Assembly: GCA_947471745.1 (NCBI GenBank) | Contig: CANJKZ010000822.1 | Location: 219,001 to 283,000, forward strand | DNA: 64,000 nucleotides | Origin: Closterium sp. Naga37s-1 | Taxonomy: Eukaryota; Streptophyta; Zygnematophyceae; Desmidiales; Closteriaceae | Direction of reading: 5' to 3' | In this document: piece after piece, positions 1 through 10,495 of the stretch | Position numbering within the stretch: position 1 is the stretch's first letter | Layout of the letters: every line of letters starts with the position of its first letter | Made by a program: the position numbers and the translations under genes | Notes under the pieces: generated by a model | What the model was told of the DNA's origin: nothing | Databases searched by the model: none | What the model saw: the letters and a program-made list of their open reading frames with translations, nothing else

Positions 1-60
1 CGCTGCCGCCCGCGCCGCTCTCCTCCGTGACCACTGCGGGTCCACCCGCAGCCGTCCATC

Positions 61-1047
61 ATGGCTAACGCCACACCCTCCCCCTCCCCCCTCCCTCCTC
101 CTATTGATCCCTCCTCCATCGATAAACTGCAGCTCGCAGCGGACAAATCCGCCGTCAACTGGCACTCATTCGTCGGCAGCATCCGACGGGTCCTCTCCGA
201 CGCATGGGTTCCCCCCTACCGCGTCCTTGACGTCATCCTCCGCCGTCCCCATGCCCTCCCCCCCACCGAACCTGATCACCCCGGCGAGACTCCTCCTCTC
301 CCTCCCTCTCCTGGCGATCCCCCTCTTGAACCCGACCTCCAGCTCACCACCGACCAAGCCACCGCTGATGCAGATTTCATCTTACGCCGCCGTGCATACC
401 TTATCCGCAAAGCCGAGTACGATGCAACAGTTGACGCCTATGACCAGGCGGTTGCTGGCCGCAATGCTCACCTCGCCATCGTCGCCAAATACAAAGACGA
501 CATGGCTGCCTTCACCCCAAAACTCATCGCCTGGACAGCTGCTGACACCCGCGCCTGCACCGTTCTCCTTGGTTCTCTCCCTGACTCCCTCATGCGCCGC
601 TTCCAGGCTCGGGAACTCCGTGCCTCGGTCATCTGGGCAGAACTCCATGCCATGTTTGAGCGCCGCGACATCAGTTCCGTCGGCATCCTTTTTCAAGAGT
701 ACTTTTCAATCACCCTCGCCACCTGTGACGGAGCGGTTGACTATGTCGGACGCATGAGAGAGGTAGCTGATCGCCTCGAAGCCCGCCAAGCCGGCCTCTC
801 CGAACCCCTCCAAATCCACCGCCTCCTTTTTAACCTCACCCCAGACTATGAATCCCGCCTTCACGCCTTTACCGAAGCCAATCCCATGGCTGATCTCGCC
901 TCCGTTGAACAGTGGATCATTGATACTGAAGTCAAACTCCGCACTCCCATTGTCAACCTCGCCTCCTCCCAACCCTCCTCCTCCTCCCTCAACGCTACCC
1001 AGCCTCGCAAGCAGAGCAAGAACAACGGCAAAAGTCATGATCGGTAG
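61..1047 (+). CDS. Copia-type gag-like ORF (retrotransposon)
   Basis: A 328-codon ORF with a Pro-rich start and a helical middle and end. The motif LLGSLPDSLMRRFQAREL, followed by WAELHAMFERRD and a late LLFNLTPDYESRLHAF segment, follows the layout of the UBN2/gag domain of Ty1/copia retrotransposons, the capsid-like protein that packages element RNA in the cytoplasm. No CCHC zinc knuckle is visible before the stop, so it is either truncated or a gag-only remnant. It is followed without a gap by a second gag-like fragment in another frame and then a Ty3 chromodomain, so the block is a mosaic of decayed elements. The family call is from domain layout and was not searched. Confidence 0.55.
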   Translation: MANATPSPSPLPPPIDPSSIDKLQLAADKSAVNWHSFVGSIRRVLSDAWVPPYRVLDVILRRPHALPPTEPDHPGETPPLPPSPGDPPLEPDLQLTTDQATADADFILRRRAYLIRKAEYDATVDAYDQAVAGRNAHLAIVAKYKDDMAAFTPKLIAWTAADTRACTVLLGSLPDSLMRRFQARELRASVIWAELHAMFERRDISSVGILFQEYFSITLATCDGAVDYVGRMREVADRLEARQAGLSEPLQIHRLLFNLTPDYESRLHAFTEANPMADLASVEQWIIDTEVKLRTPIVNLASSQPSSSSLNATQPRKQSKNNGKSHDR

Positions 1048-1696
1048 TGACACCAGCCCTAGCAATCCGGAGCTTCAGGGCGATTGGGATGAACGTTCAT
1101 CAGCTGGATACTATATAATTTCTCAGAGCTTAGACCTCGCCCGACGCCAGCATATAATGCACCTACTCCCAGAGGATGAGTGCGGACCCAAAGCGTGGGC
1201 CGTGCTCAAGGATCTCCATGCACCAACCTCAGTTGTAGCCACTCTAATGCTCGAGAGAGAGCTCTCCACCCTGCGCCTCAGTGAAGGAGAACCCGTTCAG
1301 CCCGTCCTAGATAAGCTTAGGGATCTCTACGCCAAATTAGCCATTGCCGGCATCACCTACCCCAAACAAACCAAGTGTGTGAAGATGCTGTCGCTGCTGC
1401 CAGAGTCTTGGATGGTCTTCACCAGCGGACTCAGTCTTCCCCAAAACCAGAGCCTCTGGACCTTGGAGTGGATCCGTACTAGAATTCTTGAGGAGGACTT
1501 TCAGAGGCGTCAGTTGAGGGGAAGTGAAGAGAGGAGCAGCAGCTATGCTATGCAAGGAGGAAAACGGGGTGGAGGCAAGAAATGGCAAGGGGCTAGGAGA
1601 GGAGCTTCAAAGGACGAGGAGCCCTTACCAGCAAGGCGGCAAAGGAGCAGGACGCGGCGAAGGCAGAGGTGGCAGAGGTGGTCCTTTTCTCGTTGA
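1037..1696 (+). pseudogene. Second copia gag (UBN2-like) fragment
   Basis: This frame reads a typical copia gag core: a W-x-x-L stretch (KAWAVLKDLHAP), ERELSTLRLSEGEPV, a D-x-L-x-x-L-x-x-x-G helix and a basic tail rich in Arg, Gly and Lys. It has no start codon of its own at the domain boundary and overlaps the end of the preceding gag ORF in a different frame, so it is a fragment joined to unrelated sequence. It probably encoded the nucleocapsid-like protein of another copia element. After about 1690 the sequence changes to a Ty3 integrase tail in a third frame. Confidence 0.55.
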
Positions 1697-2048
1697 GGCA
1701 CAGGTGACACCAGTAACATTCCGCTTGCGCTTACCAGATACGTGGAAGCTTCACAACGTTTTCCATGTCCAGCTACTGAAACCCTACAAGGACCCCAACC
1801 AGCAGTTCCAGGGACGGCAACTACCGCCACCACCACCTGTTCTCATACAGGATGAACCCGAGTACGAAGTGGAGTGCGTTCTCACCCATCGGCGCGGCGG
1901 CGGCAAGACCCTCGAGTTCCTGATACGCTGGAAGGGATACGACCCCACTGAGGACAGTTGGGTTGCAGAAGCTGATATGGGCAACGCACGCCATGCTCTC
2001 AAGGACTATCTTGTCAAGCAGGTTGTTTCTCACGCCACCCAGCTTTGA
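1692..2048 (+). pseudogene. Ty3/chromovirus integrase tail with chromodomain
   Basis: The frame ending at 2048 reads FRLRLPDTWKLHNVFHVQLL, the conserved segment after the integrase core of Ty3 elements. It is followed by a chromodomain: YEVECVLTHRR, then EFLIRWKGYDPTEDSWV, with the aromatic and W-K-G-Y residues expected of a chromodomain. In chromoviruses this domain directs integration toward particular chromatin. The stop is about 10 bases before a probable polypurine tract (a run of G) and an LTR, which is the normal 3' end of such an element. Everything upstream of the tail (RT, RNase H, integrase core) is missing. Confidence 0.78.
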
Positions 2049-2058
2049 GGGGGGGACG

Positions 2059-2441
2059 TGTGAGAGTACGACGGCTTATGCTGGCTTTGCTAGCTTGCCT
2101 AGACTTTATTATGCTATATCTAGCCTGGGTTTTATTTATCATGCATAGATATGCTTGATTTCCTATGTTAGGTGCATTCCTATATTTTGTTATAGTTATA
2201 GCACCGAACCAGGTTACGTGTACCGAACTCAAGCCTACTCGGTTTCCATCGATTTGCTTCTACTGAGTTCGGGAAGGTTCTGTTCGGGGCGCTTCGCGAC
2301 CCTCAGAACATTCGCGCAACACCTGGGTAACTGGCCTTGTGTCAAGACTATATATAGCCTCGTGTTGTACCCAGGTGGATCATTCAATTACATTTCTTTT
2401 TTCTGAGCTCGATCTTAGATCCTCACTATCCTACTCTTACA
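2059..2441 (+). mobile_element. Probable 3' LTR of a Ty3/chromovirus element
   Basis: The 383-bp block starts TGTGAGAGTA and ends TACTCTTACA, an imperfect terminal inverted repeat with the canonical TG...CA ends. It is preceded by a G-run resembling a polypurine tract and by the chromodomain stop codon. A TATA-like ACTATATATAG lies near 2346, as expected for an LTR promoter. No second copy is in the window, so the left end of the element was lost or lies outside. Confidence 0.72.
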
Positions 2442-2475
2442 AAGTGTTTCCCTGCCACATGCTAGCCACCCTCTA

Positions 2476-3843
2476 ATGGCCTCTCAAAGGCAAACTCACA
2501 CGCATTCTGCCGACCGGGCACACGTAGACAGCTCAGATGATAATGATACCCCTCCTTTCATAGCCTGGATGCGTGGTGAGTTATCCCGAGGAGTTACACG
2601 TATGCGCCTCTGTGGGAATGACCGACTCCCCTCCTTGCCGTCCCTCGGGTCCGTCGTCGAATGCCACACACCAGAACGTGGAAGACGCTGGACCCTCCAA
2701 CACGCTAAACGGCGTGGACCTCATGGAGGACCTCAACGACGACGATGACGGCGCTGATGTCGTCAAATACGCCGCCCAAGATACAGGTTGTCAATCGCAT
2801 CAAAATGACAAGAAAGGGAAGCGAAAAGCGACGGCTCCCCCATCATTGAAATAGCAGTGGGAGCCATCCGAGCTTGCTGAATTTGCCGCAGCTATGTGGT
2901 TTTGTAGAGAGAATTTCAAAAACCTGACAGGGAAACAAGGTTCCCAGCTGTGGCAAAAGATGAGAGCACATCTGCTACTTCACAATCCCGCTTGGCGCCG
3001 CCCGGAACAGGCCATGGGGAAACAGTGGAGTCGCTTGCGGGCTCGAATGAACGAAATCGAAAAGGCAGACAACACGTCCGGAAATGACCCCATGCCCAAG
3101 CCTGAATGGTAGCAATACTTCTGGGATTGGTGGAACGCAGACCGAGCCCCCAACCAGCAAGTGCTGGACTAGGGTGGCGCCGGAAACGAGAATGCTACCC
3201 CACGTTCAAGGGGAAGTACCCAGTCATCATCGGGCCGGTCTCGAGGTATGTGGACTGCGAGTTGTTCAATGTTATATGCATTTACGATGCAGATTGACAA
3301 ATGAATTGAAAAAAATTCCCTGCTCTACCCTATACACCCTAAACAGATTATGAATCATCACCATCCCAGCCTAGGGTCCATAGACGTGCCTCAACTGGGA
3401 TGGACGACGAGACATGTACGTGGATTGCTCAAACGTGGGGGCGGATGGCGGAGGAGCACCAAGCCCGCTCTGAAGCTGCAATGAACCGCTCAATTGCCAT
3501 CATAGCGCGTATTGGGAGTCAGGACGCCCCTACGCATCAAGGGCCCGCCAACGCGCCGCCTAGCTTTGCACCCTGGCCAACTGGAGCAGGTTTCTCTCCG
3601 TCTCAATACGCTCCCACTGCACCCGGACCTAGCGTCGGCTTGTGGTACAATCTACCGAATTTCTCTCATAATGTGAGCCCCCAGACTGTCTATGTTGCTG
3701 CAAACCCGGTGATGCATCCTGAATCAACAAACAACTCAACCCGATCTGGCGGGACCCCCACTCCACGTGTAGCAGCTGGCATCCAGGGGGGCGTATTCTA
3801 TACGGCTACTCCGTTTGGCTTTCCACCACCTCGTGACGCCTAA
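2476..3843 (+). pseudogene. PIF/Harbinger ORF1 (Myb/SANT-like) remnant
   Basis: The frame through 2573-3112 reads an acidic linker, then ELAEFAAAMWFCRENFKNL...GKQGSQLWQKMRAHLL...RPEQAMGKQWSRLRARM. That is a tri-helical Myb/SANT-like pattern with spaced tryptophans. Stops at 2852 and 3110 interrupt it. A further ORF (3400-3843, starting MDDETCTWIAQTWGRMAEEH) looks like its C-terminal part after another frame change. PIF/Harbinger transposons carry such a DNA-binding ORF1 beside a DDE transposase, and a transposase remnant faces it just downstream on the other strand. The ORF1 call rests mainly on that context. Confidence 0.5.
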
Positions 3844-4545
3844 GCCAGGCCTCATGAACAACGAGGCCGAAGGCCTGCCGGCGATTGACAAGCTCGTCCC
3901 TGGTGGTGGCGGGGGTAGGATGCCACCTGTAGTTGCGCATCTCGTTCCTCTCCCACCATCGCCGGCGCGCCCGTCTTACTGCACCGCCACGCCGATGCCT
4001 CGAGGGAATACTTCCGTGAGAGCGCTCGAGTATATTGTGCGGAATAGCTGCACATCCCACACCGGCACACACGCACCAGAGACGACCCTCGTGCCTTCCC
4101 GCGAAGAGTCTCCAACGGTTCTTAAAGAAGCCCATGGTCCTCTCGATAGGCATCCTAGTTGCGGACTGGACATAGTTGAAGGTCTGTTCCCATCCGCTTA
4201 TGAGTCTGTCCTAGCTTGCATGAATAGGAACTAGGATGAAGTCCTTTAGAGGGTATGCCGCGTCACCTAGGAGTTGATAATGTGCTATTTCACCTTTTGC
4301 AATTCTTGCATACAGTGCACTTTTGGAGAAGACTTTACTGTCATGGGATGTCCCGGGATAACCAACCACGTAGTCCCAGATGCGGCACTTTGCATCTATT
4401 GTGAGTTATAGTTGGACCGAGTACATTTGCTTCCTACAGTAATACTCGGACCGGAAGTCTTCTATCCCACGCATCTGAATGTGCGACCCATCAACAGCGC
4501 CAATTACATTTGGCACTCCTCTCGAGGTGGCACCGCCTACCAGAC
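3838..4545 (-). pseudogene. PIF/Harbinger transposase (DDE_Tnp_4) pseudogene
   Basis: Read on the minus strand, one frame gives GVPNVIGAVDGSHIQM (first catalytic Asp), IWDYVVGYPGTSHDSKVF, LLGDAAYPLKDF (second Asp), IERTMGFFKNRWRLF (catalytic Glu) and the C-terminal IPHNILE helix. This is the order and spacing of Harbinger-superfamily transposases, which cut and paste DNA through terminal inverted repeats with a 3-bp target duplication. Two in-frame stops (after YSVQL and after VPIHAS) and the missing N-terminal region make it a pseudogene. It converges on the ORF1 remnant at 2476-3843. The upstream end stops abruptly at the GT8 fragment. Confidence 0.82.
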
Positions 4546-4935
4546 AACAGCAACCTCCTCAAGCACAAGCCACTCCACGACCACCGCTATCCCAACGAGG
4601 GCCTGGTCGCCCAGAATGCTCTCTTTGCATCTGTCCCTCCCAGGACGCAAACGATCCATTACCTTGGGCGGAAGCCCTGGGTGTGTTTCCGCGACTTTGA
4701 CTGCAACCTGGCATCATCGCTGTATGAACTCAAGTTTGTGAACGACGTTGCCTTCCGGCGGTGGTGGGCAGTGCATGACGGGATTGATGAAAGGCTGAAA
4801 CCGTGGTGCTGGTTGAGTGAGAAGAAGAAGCGGATTGTCTGGAGGGGCAAGAAGAAGCGCAAGCAGGATGGCGTTGAACCTAATGGTGGAACTACACAAT
4901 TACTAACCCCAGAAAGGACTTGGTGCTGTCGTTGA
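4545..4935 (+). pseudogene. GT8 glucuronosyltransferase (GUX/PGSIP-like) C-terminal fragment
   Basis: The frame ending at 4935 reads HDHRYPNEGLVAQNALFAS, then HYLGRKPWVCFRDFDCNL, FVNDVAFRRWWAVHDGI and LKPWCWLSEKKKR. Plant GUX/PGSIP enzymes (GT8 family, which add glucuronic acid to xylan in the Golgi) end with the same series: an H-x-L-G-x-K-P-W motif, a C-x-R-D-x-D-C-N motif, a W-W-x-V-H/Y-D motif and a Lys-rich end. Only the C-terminal part is present, with no catalytic DxD region, directly against the broken Harbinger transposase. It looks like a host gene fragment moved or captured by a transposon. Recognition is from memory of family motifs. Confidence 0.62.
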
Positions 4936-5222
4936 AGGTCAATAAGACGAGAGCTGCAGGTTGGCTGGGAAAGCTCATCTTAACCGTAACAACGTACGTT
5001 CTGAAGCATTTCTGTTTGCATGTACAACCCATGTACAGTACCCATAAGTCAAGTGAGAGGGAATGGGAACTTGAATTCCTCAAACATAGATCACATCTCT
5101 TCTGCCACCTCTAGGAAAGCTGGAAGCTGGTCTAAAAGGTTGTATTGCCTCCAAACAAATGACACTGGCACCCTTCCTCTAAATCAAGTGGAGCTACATT
5201 CTCACTGGAGCTAATCAAGTGT
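4936..5222 (+). other. Unassigned spacer between GT8 fragment and copia element
   Basis: Neither strand shows an ORF of recognisable family here, and no LTR-like ends were found. It may be decayed copia gag or flanking host DNA. Confidence 0.3.
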
Positions 5223-5480
5223 TTGCCCCTGCAACCATGGTTTTGGTCGTGGCTCCCGGTGCAGAGTTTCCCCAGCATCGCCTCCTGTTGGCAGACCAAC
5301 CATCCCCCTGGCACTTGCTTCAAGGCTCTCGACGATGCCTGGTATGCACGAGGTAACGTTGGCACTCCTCCAAAGTGGGGCACGATTTCCCCACGTCCCT
5401 CTCTTGCCGACATCCAAACCAACCCCGCTTACCTCCCTGCCCACCCTCCGCCTCCTTGCTCCTCCCACACCTTTCCTCAA
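5223..5480 (+). pseudogene. Copia gag end with degenerate zinc knuckle
   Basis: In the frame starting at 5223, the segment SCWQTNHPPGTCFKALDDAW resembles the end of a copia gag CCHC knuckle (K-T-N-H-x4-C-F), but the first Cys pair is not complete. This frame is offset from the downstream pol frame and runs into an alanine-only translation of the CAG repeats. Gag and pol are therefore joined by a frame change around 5350-5500, either an indel or a frameshift site. The N-terminal gag is absent. Confidence 0.45.
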
Positions 5481-5502
5481 TCTTCAGCAGCAGCATCTCC
5501 TG

Positions 5503-5540
<38 letters not shown>

Positions 5541-7631
5541 GCAGCAACTGCAACAGCTGTTTCAGCAGCAGCCACAGCAGCAGCAGCAGCCGCACCCGCA
5601 GCAGCACCCATGGGGAACTGGACTCCAGCCCCAGTGGGGACCCAGCCCTCCTCCTTGGCAGCAGCAACAACTGAATTTTGGCGCAGCAGCCATAGCCGCT
5701 CAGGCCTACCCGGCCCCCCTTTGGGGTACTCCACCTCCCCTTAGTAGCACTGCCACTCCTCTTTCCCAGGACAGCTTTCTTGGCAACATTACTATCTCAC
5801 CCTCTCTTCCTTCCATGTACCCATCCAACATTAATGAAACCACTTTCCAGTACTCAGTCTCTTCCTCCTCCTCACCCACTCTGGACTTCGTCCTCGATAG
5901 TGGGGCCACTGAGACCGCTCTCAAGGATGCTGGTACACTCACACCCCTCTCTCCTCCCACTCAGGTTCACGGCGCTGACAGCAGCTTTACCATCCCATGC
6001 ACACACCTCTCCACTCTCCCCTGCACACTCTTCCCCTCTGGTAAGGTAACTGGTCTCCACATTCCCACCCTCCGTAACAACCTCCTCTCCCACCGTGAAA
6101 TCCAAAATGCAGGTATCACTGCCGTCTATCCAGGTAATGCCACCTACTGTGACCTCTACCACACCGCCACCGGTCGCTTCCTTCTACGCATTCCCCTCTG
6201 CCCCCGCACTCGCCTCTACACTTTCCGCACCCCTTGGCCATCCTTCTGCCATGTCACCACTCGTGCTGGCACCTCCACTAACCCTCCCCATCCCCCTACC
6301 TCACCTCCGCGACAGCAGCAGCAGCCGCCACAGCAAGGGCAGCAGAAGGGGCCGCAGCAGCAGCAGCAGCAGCAACTGCAGCCGCCGCAGCAGGGGCAGC
6401 CGCAACAGCAGCAACAGCAGTCACCTCCCCCTCTCTCACCCTCCCTCACTCCAACCCCCTCCACCTCCGATCATCTCTCCCACCCCGCTGTACTGCTACA
6501 TCACCGACTCGGCCACCCCAATTTCGCCGCTCTCCGCACTGCCATCTCCTCTCGCCTCCTTCACAGCCTCCCTCCCACTCTTCCTCCCCTCCCTTCCTCT
6601 CCAGCCCCTCCATGCCCCTCCTGCATCCACGGCAAACTCAAACAGTCTCCCCACCACAGCCACCCATCCTTTGCTCCCGCTCCAATTGACCTAGTCCATA
6701 TGGACCTCTGGGGACCCTCCCCCACTCGTTCCCGTCAAGGCCATCGCTACATGCTGGTCCTAGTAGACGACCACAGCCGCTACTCCTCCATTTTCCTCCT
6801 CCACACGAAAGACCAGGCGCCGACCATGATCATCAACTGGGCAGAGCAATGCCGCGCCCACTTCAAGCGTCCCGTCGGCCGCCTACACTCTGATGGGGGA
6901 GGCGAATTCCTCAATCGCACTCTCTCCCACTACTGCACCACCCATGGCATCCAACAGACTCACACCCTTCCCCACTCCCCGCAGCAGAATGGTGTCGCAG
7001 ATAGCAGGATTCGCGAAATCACCAAGATTGCTCGCTGTCTCCTCGCTCACGCCTCCACCCCTCCTTCCCTTTGGGGCTATGCTCTGCACCATGCTGCCCT
7101 CCTCCTCAACCTTCACTCCCATCCTCAACATACTACCACCACCCCCACGGAACTCTGGTCAGGCACCAAACCTGATGCTGCTGGTCTCCGTGTCTGGGGT
7201 TGCAAGGCATATGTACTTATCCCTCCACCCGATCGCACCCACAGCAAGCTCGCTTCTCGCGCCCTCGAGTGTGTCTACCTCGGGCACAACCGCGACTCGG
7301 CTGGCTACCTCTTCCTTCACCCTCCCTCTGGACGCCTTATCCGCAGCATTGACGTCGTCTTTGACGAAACCACCCCCTATTACTCCTCTTCACCACCAGA
7401 CCCCCTCCCTCTTCCTACACGTCCTCTCACCTGGACCGACACTGTGCTCCCTCCCCTCCTCCCCCCTGCACCCCTTCTCCCACCTCTCCCTACTCCGCTT
7501 CCGCCACCTTCATCTGCCGACATCTACGATCCCACTGCTCCTGAATCCCCTGCACACTCCGTGGCCCCCCCTCCCTCCTCCCCTCCCCCCTCTCCTTCTC
7601 TTCCGTCCCAACAGCAGCAGCAGCAACAGCA

Positions 7632-7714
<83 letters not shown>

Positions 7715-9573
7715 GGCAGCAGCAGCAGCAGGGGCAGCAGCATCGGGAGGAGCAGCAGCCGCAGCAGCAGCAGGGGTTCCAGCAGCACCAGCAGCAGCAG
7801 CGGCAGAGGGCAATTGCCCGCTCCTCACCCTTCCTCCTCCCTCGCATGCACACCCGCTCCCTTGATCCCATCCTTGGCACACCGCCACCTCCCTCCCTCA
7901 ACCAGCTCGAGGATTCCCATGAGGAGTTCGCCATGGTCCAGCGCCACACTCCCTCTCTCACCACGCTCTACCTTGGCCTCCTCGGCGCTCTAATCCTTAG
8001 CGCGATCTCTGCTCCCACCATCTTCGTCCCCTCCACCTTCCAGGAGGCTATCACCTGCCCTGACGCTGACAAGTGGATAGCCGCCATCTTCCTGGAATGT
8101 GAGGCATTTATCCGCAACGACTCCTTCATCGACGTTCCCCTCCCCCCTGACGCCAACCTTGTCGAGGGCAAGTGGATCTTTCGAGTCAAGCAGCTGCCGG
8201 GAGAAGAACCAGTCTACAAAGCCCGCTACGTTGCCAAGGGGTTCACCCAGACCTGGGCTGAAGACTACTGGTTCACATTTGCCCCCACTGTCAAGCAGGC
8301 CACCCTACGCACCCTTATGGATATTGGTGCGAGTGACGACATGGAGATTGACTCCATGGACGTCTCCAACGCGTTCCTGCAAGGCGAACTGCACGAGCGT
8401 ATCTTCCTCCGCCGGCCTCCCGGATTTCATGCTGCTTTCCCTGACAACACCGTCTGGCAACTTCGGCGACCTGTTTACGGCCTGAAACAGGCACCACGAG
8501 AATGGCATGCGAAGCTGTCTGCCACTCTCCAGTCCCTTGGTTTCTCCGCCTCCCACTCCGATGCCAGCCTCTTCATCCGCTCTTCCCCCCGTCGCTTCTT
8601 CATCTCGGTCTACGTTGACGACATGATCCTGCTCGCTGACACCAAGGCCGACATGGAGCAAGTAAAGCGGTCACTTCAGGAACGTCTCAAGTGCAAGGAC
8701 CTTGGTCCGCTGCAGAACTACCTCGGCATGGCTATCACTCGTGATCGATCCGCCCGCACCATCACCCTCTCCCAGTCCCACTACATCGGCCAGGTCCTGG
8801 AGAAGTTCGAGATGGCGCAGGCCAAACCGGTCTCCACCCCCCTCCCCTTCGGTCACCAGCTTGCGCCACCCACCTCCCCCTCCACCTCCTCCCGGCCCTA
8901 TGCCGAGCTTGTTGGGTCGCTGATGTACGCGATGATGTGCACTCGTCCCGACCTCGCCTACCCCATCAGCGTCCTTGCTCGGTTCGTCGGCTCCGGCCGC
9001 CACACTGAGGACCACTGGGCTGCCGCCAAGCGGGTCCTCCGCTATCTCCGTGGCACCAAGGATCACGCCCTCACATTGGGTGGATCCTCCCCTCCCCTTC
9101 TCTCTGGCTTCAGCGACTCCTCCTGGGCAGACTCCCAGCCAGACCGCCGCTCCTCACAAGGCTATGGCTTCACGCTCGGCAGCGGGCTTATCAGCTGGCG
9201 TTCCACTCGCTCATCTGCTGTCGCCCTCTCCTCCTGCGAAGCTGAGCTCTATGCTGGCACCATGGCTGCGCAAGAGTCCCGCTGGCTCTGCTTTCTTCTG
9301 GCAGAGCTTGGTGCACCCCAGCGCTGTCCCACGCTCTGGTGTGACAACGCTAGCACTATCCATCTCACCCAGGACCCCGTCTTTCATGGTCGCTCCAAGC
9401 ACATTGAGCTCCGCTATTTCTTCATCCGCGAACTCGTCCAACAGAACCTCATTGCCGTTCGCAAGATCGCTGCTGAAGCCAACTTGGCTGATATCTTTAC
9501 CAAAGCCCTTCTTCGCCCTGCCCACTCTGCTCTTCTCCGCCTTATCGGCCTCGCTCCCCCAGGCGCGCCTTGA
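5335..9573 (+). CDS. Ty1/copia pol polyprotein (protease-integrase-RT-RNase H)
   Basis: A 1,412-codon frame in copia domain order. The protease is at about residue 187 (VLDSGATE). The integrase zinc-binding region is at about 389-432 (HHRLGHPNFAALR ... CPSCIHGK). The integrase core begins near 455 (HMDLWGPS) and includes HSDGGGEF near 519. The RT runs from EGKWIFRVK through DVSNAFLQGEL and YGLKQAPREWH to YVDDMILLADT. RNase H begins GFSDSSWADS and continues to ADIFTKAL. Long poly-Gln runs, encoded by CAG repeats, lie before the protease, between protease and integrase, and between integrase and RT. The third integrase acid, normally Glu in NGVAER, reads Asp in NGVADSR. The first Met is arbitrary because gag is lost; a 3' LTR start follows at 9627. 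Confidence 0.93.
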
Positions 9574-9626
9574 TTCAGGGGTTGCTTCCCTCAAGCCTTT
9601 TCGCATCTCTGCAGGTTAAGGGGTTG

Positions 9627-9740
9627 TGTTAGAATCCCTCTCCTCTTGTAACCTGCATATATGCTATAGGACAGGCTAGAGTTAACCACTCAAACTTAGT
9701 TTGGGTGTACAAACAGGGGTAACCCAATTTGTAGGTTGGA
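9627..9740 (+). mobile_element. Start of copia 3' LTR (right end not resolved)
   Basis: Fifty-three bases after the pol stop a purine tract (AGGTTAAGGGGT) is followed by TGTTAGAATCCC, a common way for plant copia LTRs to begin. A TATA-like CATATATGC follows. No convincing CA end is seen before the repeat-rich sequence at 9849, and no 5' copy exists upstream of pol, so the element is 5' truncated. Confidence 0.5.
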
Positions 9741-9802
9741 ACCCAACCTTGGTCCAATTATTGGACCCCAAAAGGTTGGGTTGGGTAGAATTATTGGCCC
9801 CC

Positions 9803-9846
9803 TCCAATAATGTTGGCCCAACCCCAACTTGGCCAACATTATTGGA
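9803..9846. repeat. Perfect 16-bp inverted repeat in a CCAAT/ATTGG-rich patch
   Basis: TCCAATAATGTTGGCC (9803-9818) and its exact reverse complement (9831-9846) flank a 12-base loop. The surrounding 9720-9850 has several more short CCAATTATTGG-type palindromes. Possible LTR end or foldback remnant; function unknown. Confidence 0.6.
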
Positions 9847-9848
9847 CC

Positions 9849-10495
9849 CCAACAAGCATTCTCACAGTATCAGCCGGGGGTAAAGCATTCTCAGAGTCCG
9901 CCCCACCCACACCACCATCATCAGCATTCACAGCGCGGCAACCCCAATGCTGACCATCACTCAAGGCCCCCTAACCTGTGCCGGCATCACATCCACTCGT
10001 ACGAGACGTGGATACAGCATTCTCAGCGTCCGCCCCACCGGCACCACCATCATCTCAAACGCGGCCGTCGCCTGTGCATCCAGAGCACTCACAGTACACA
10101 CATGCCCACCCACCATTCCACCCACCAAGAGCATGACTCTCCCTCACCTGTGCCGCCATGCTATCAACACGAATCAACCGCGGGTACAGCATTCTCAGCG
10201 TCCGCCCCACCGACACCACCATCAGGCACAGGTGGAACAGTCCGAGCATCACATCACTCTCACCTGTCCTGACATCACATCAACGCGCATGAGCCGCGGG
10301 TACAGCATTCTCAGCGTCCGCCCCACCGACACCACCATCAGGCACAGGTGGAACAGTCCGAGCATCACATCACTCTCACCTGTCCTGACATCACATCAAC
10401 GCGCATGAGCCGCGGGTACAGCATTCTCAGCGTCCGCCCCACCGACACCACCATCAGGCACAGGTGGAACAGTCCGAGCATCACATCACTCTCAC
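9849..10495 (-). repeat. Copies of SEC24 exon 8 3' edge with donor site, 116-bp period
   Basis: About five copies of the exon 8 end (protein [15 protein letters not shown]...) with the donor CAG|GTGAG lie downstream of the intact exon. Matching points at 10301, 10417 and 10533 give a 116-bp period; copies near 10195 and below are more diverged, and the last trace is near 9849-9905. Confidence 0.85.

Noticed and set aside
5223-5480. Programmed frameshift between copia gag and pol
   Set aside because: No clear slippery site, and gag is truncated and its knuckle degenerate, so decay is the simpler reading.
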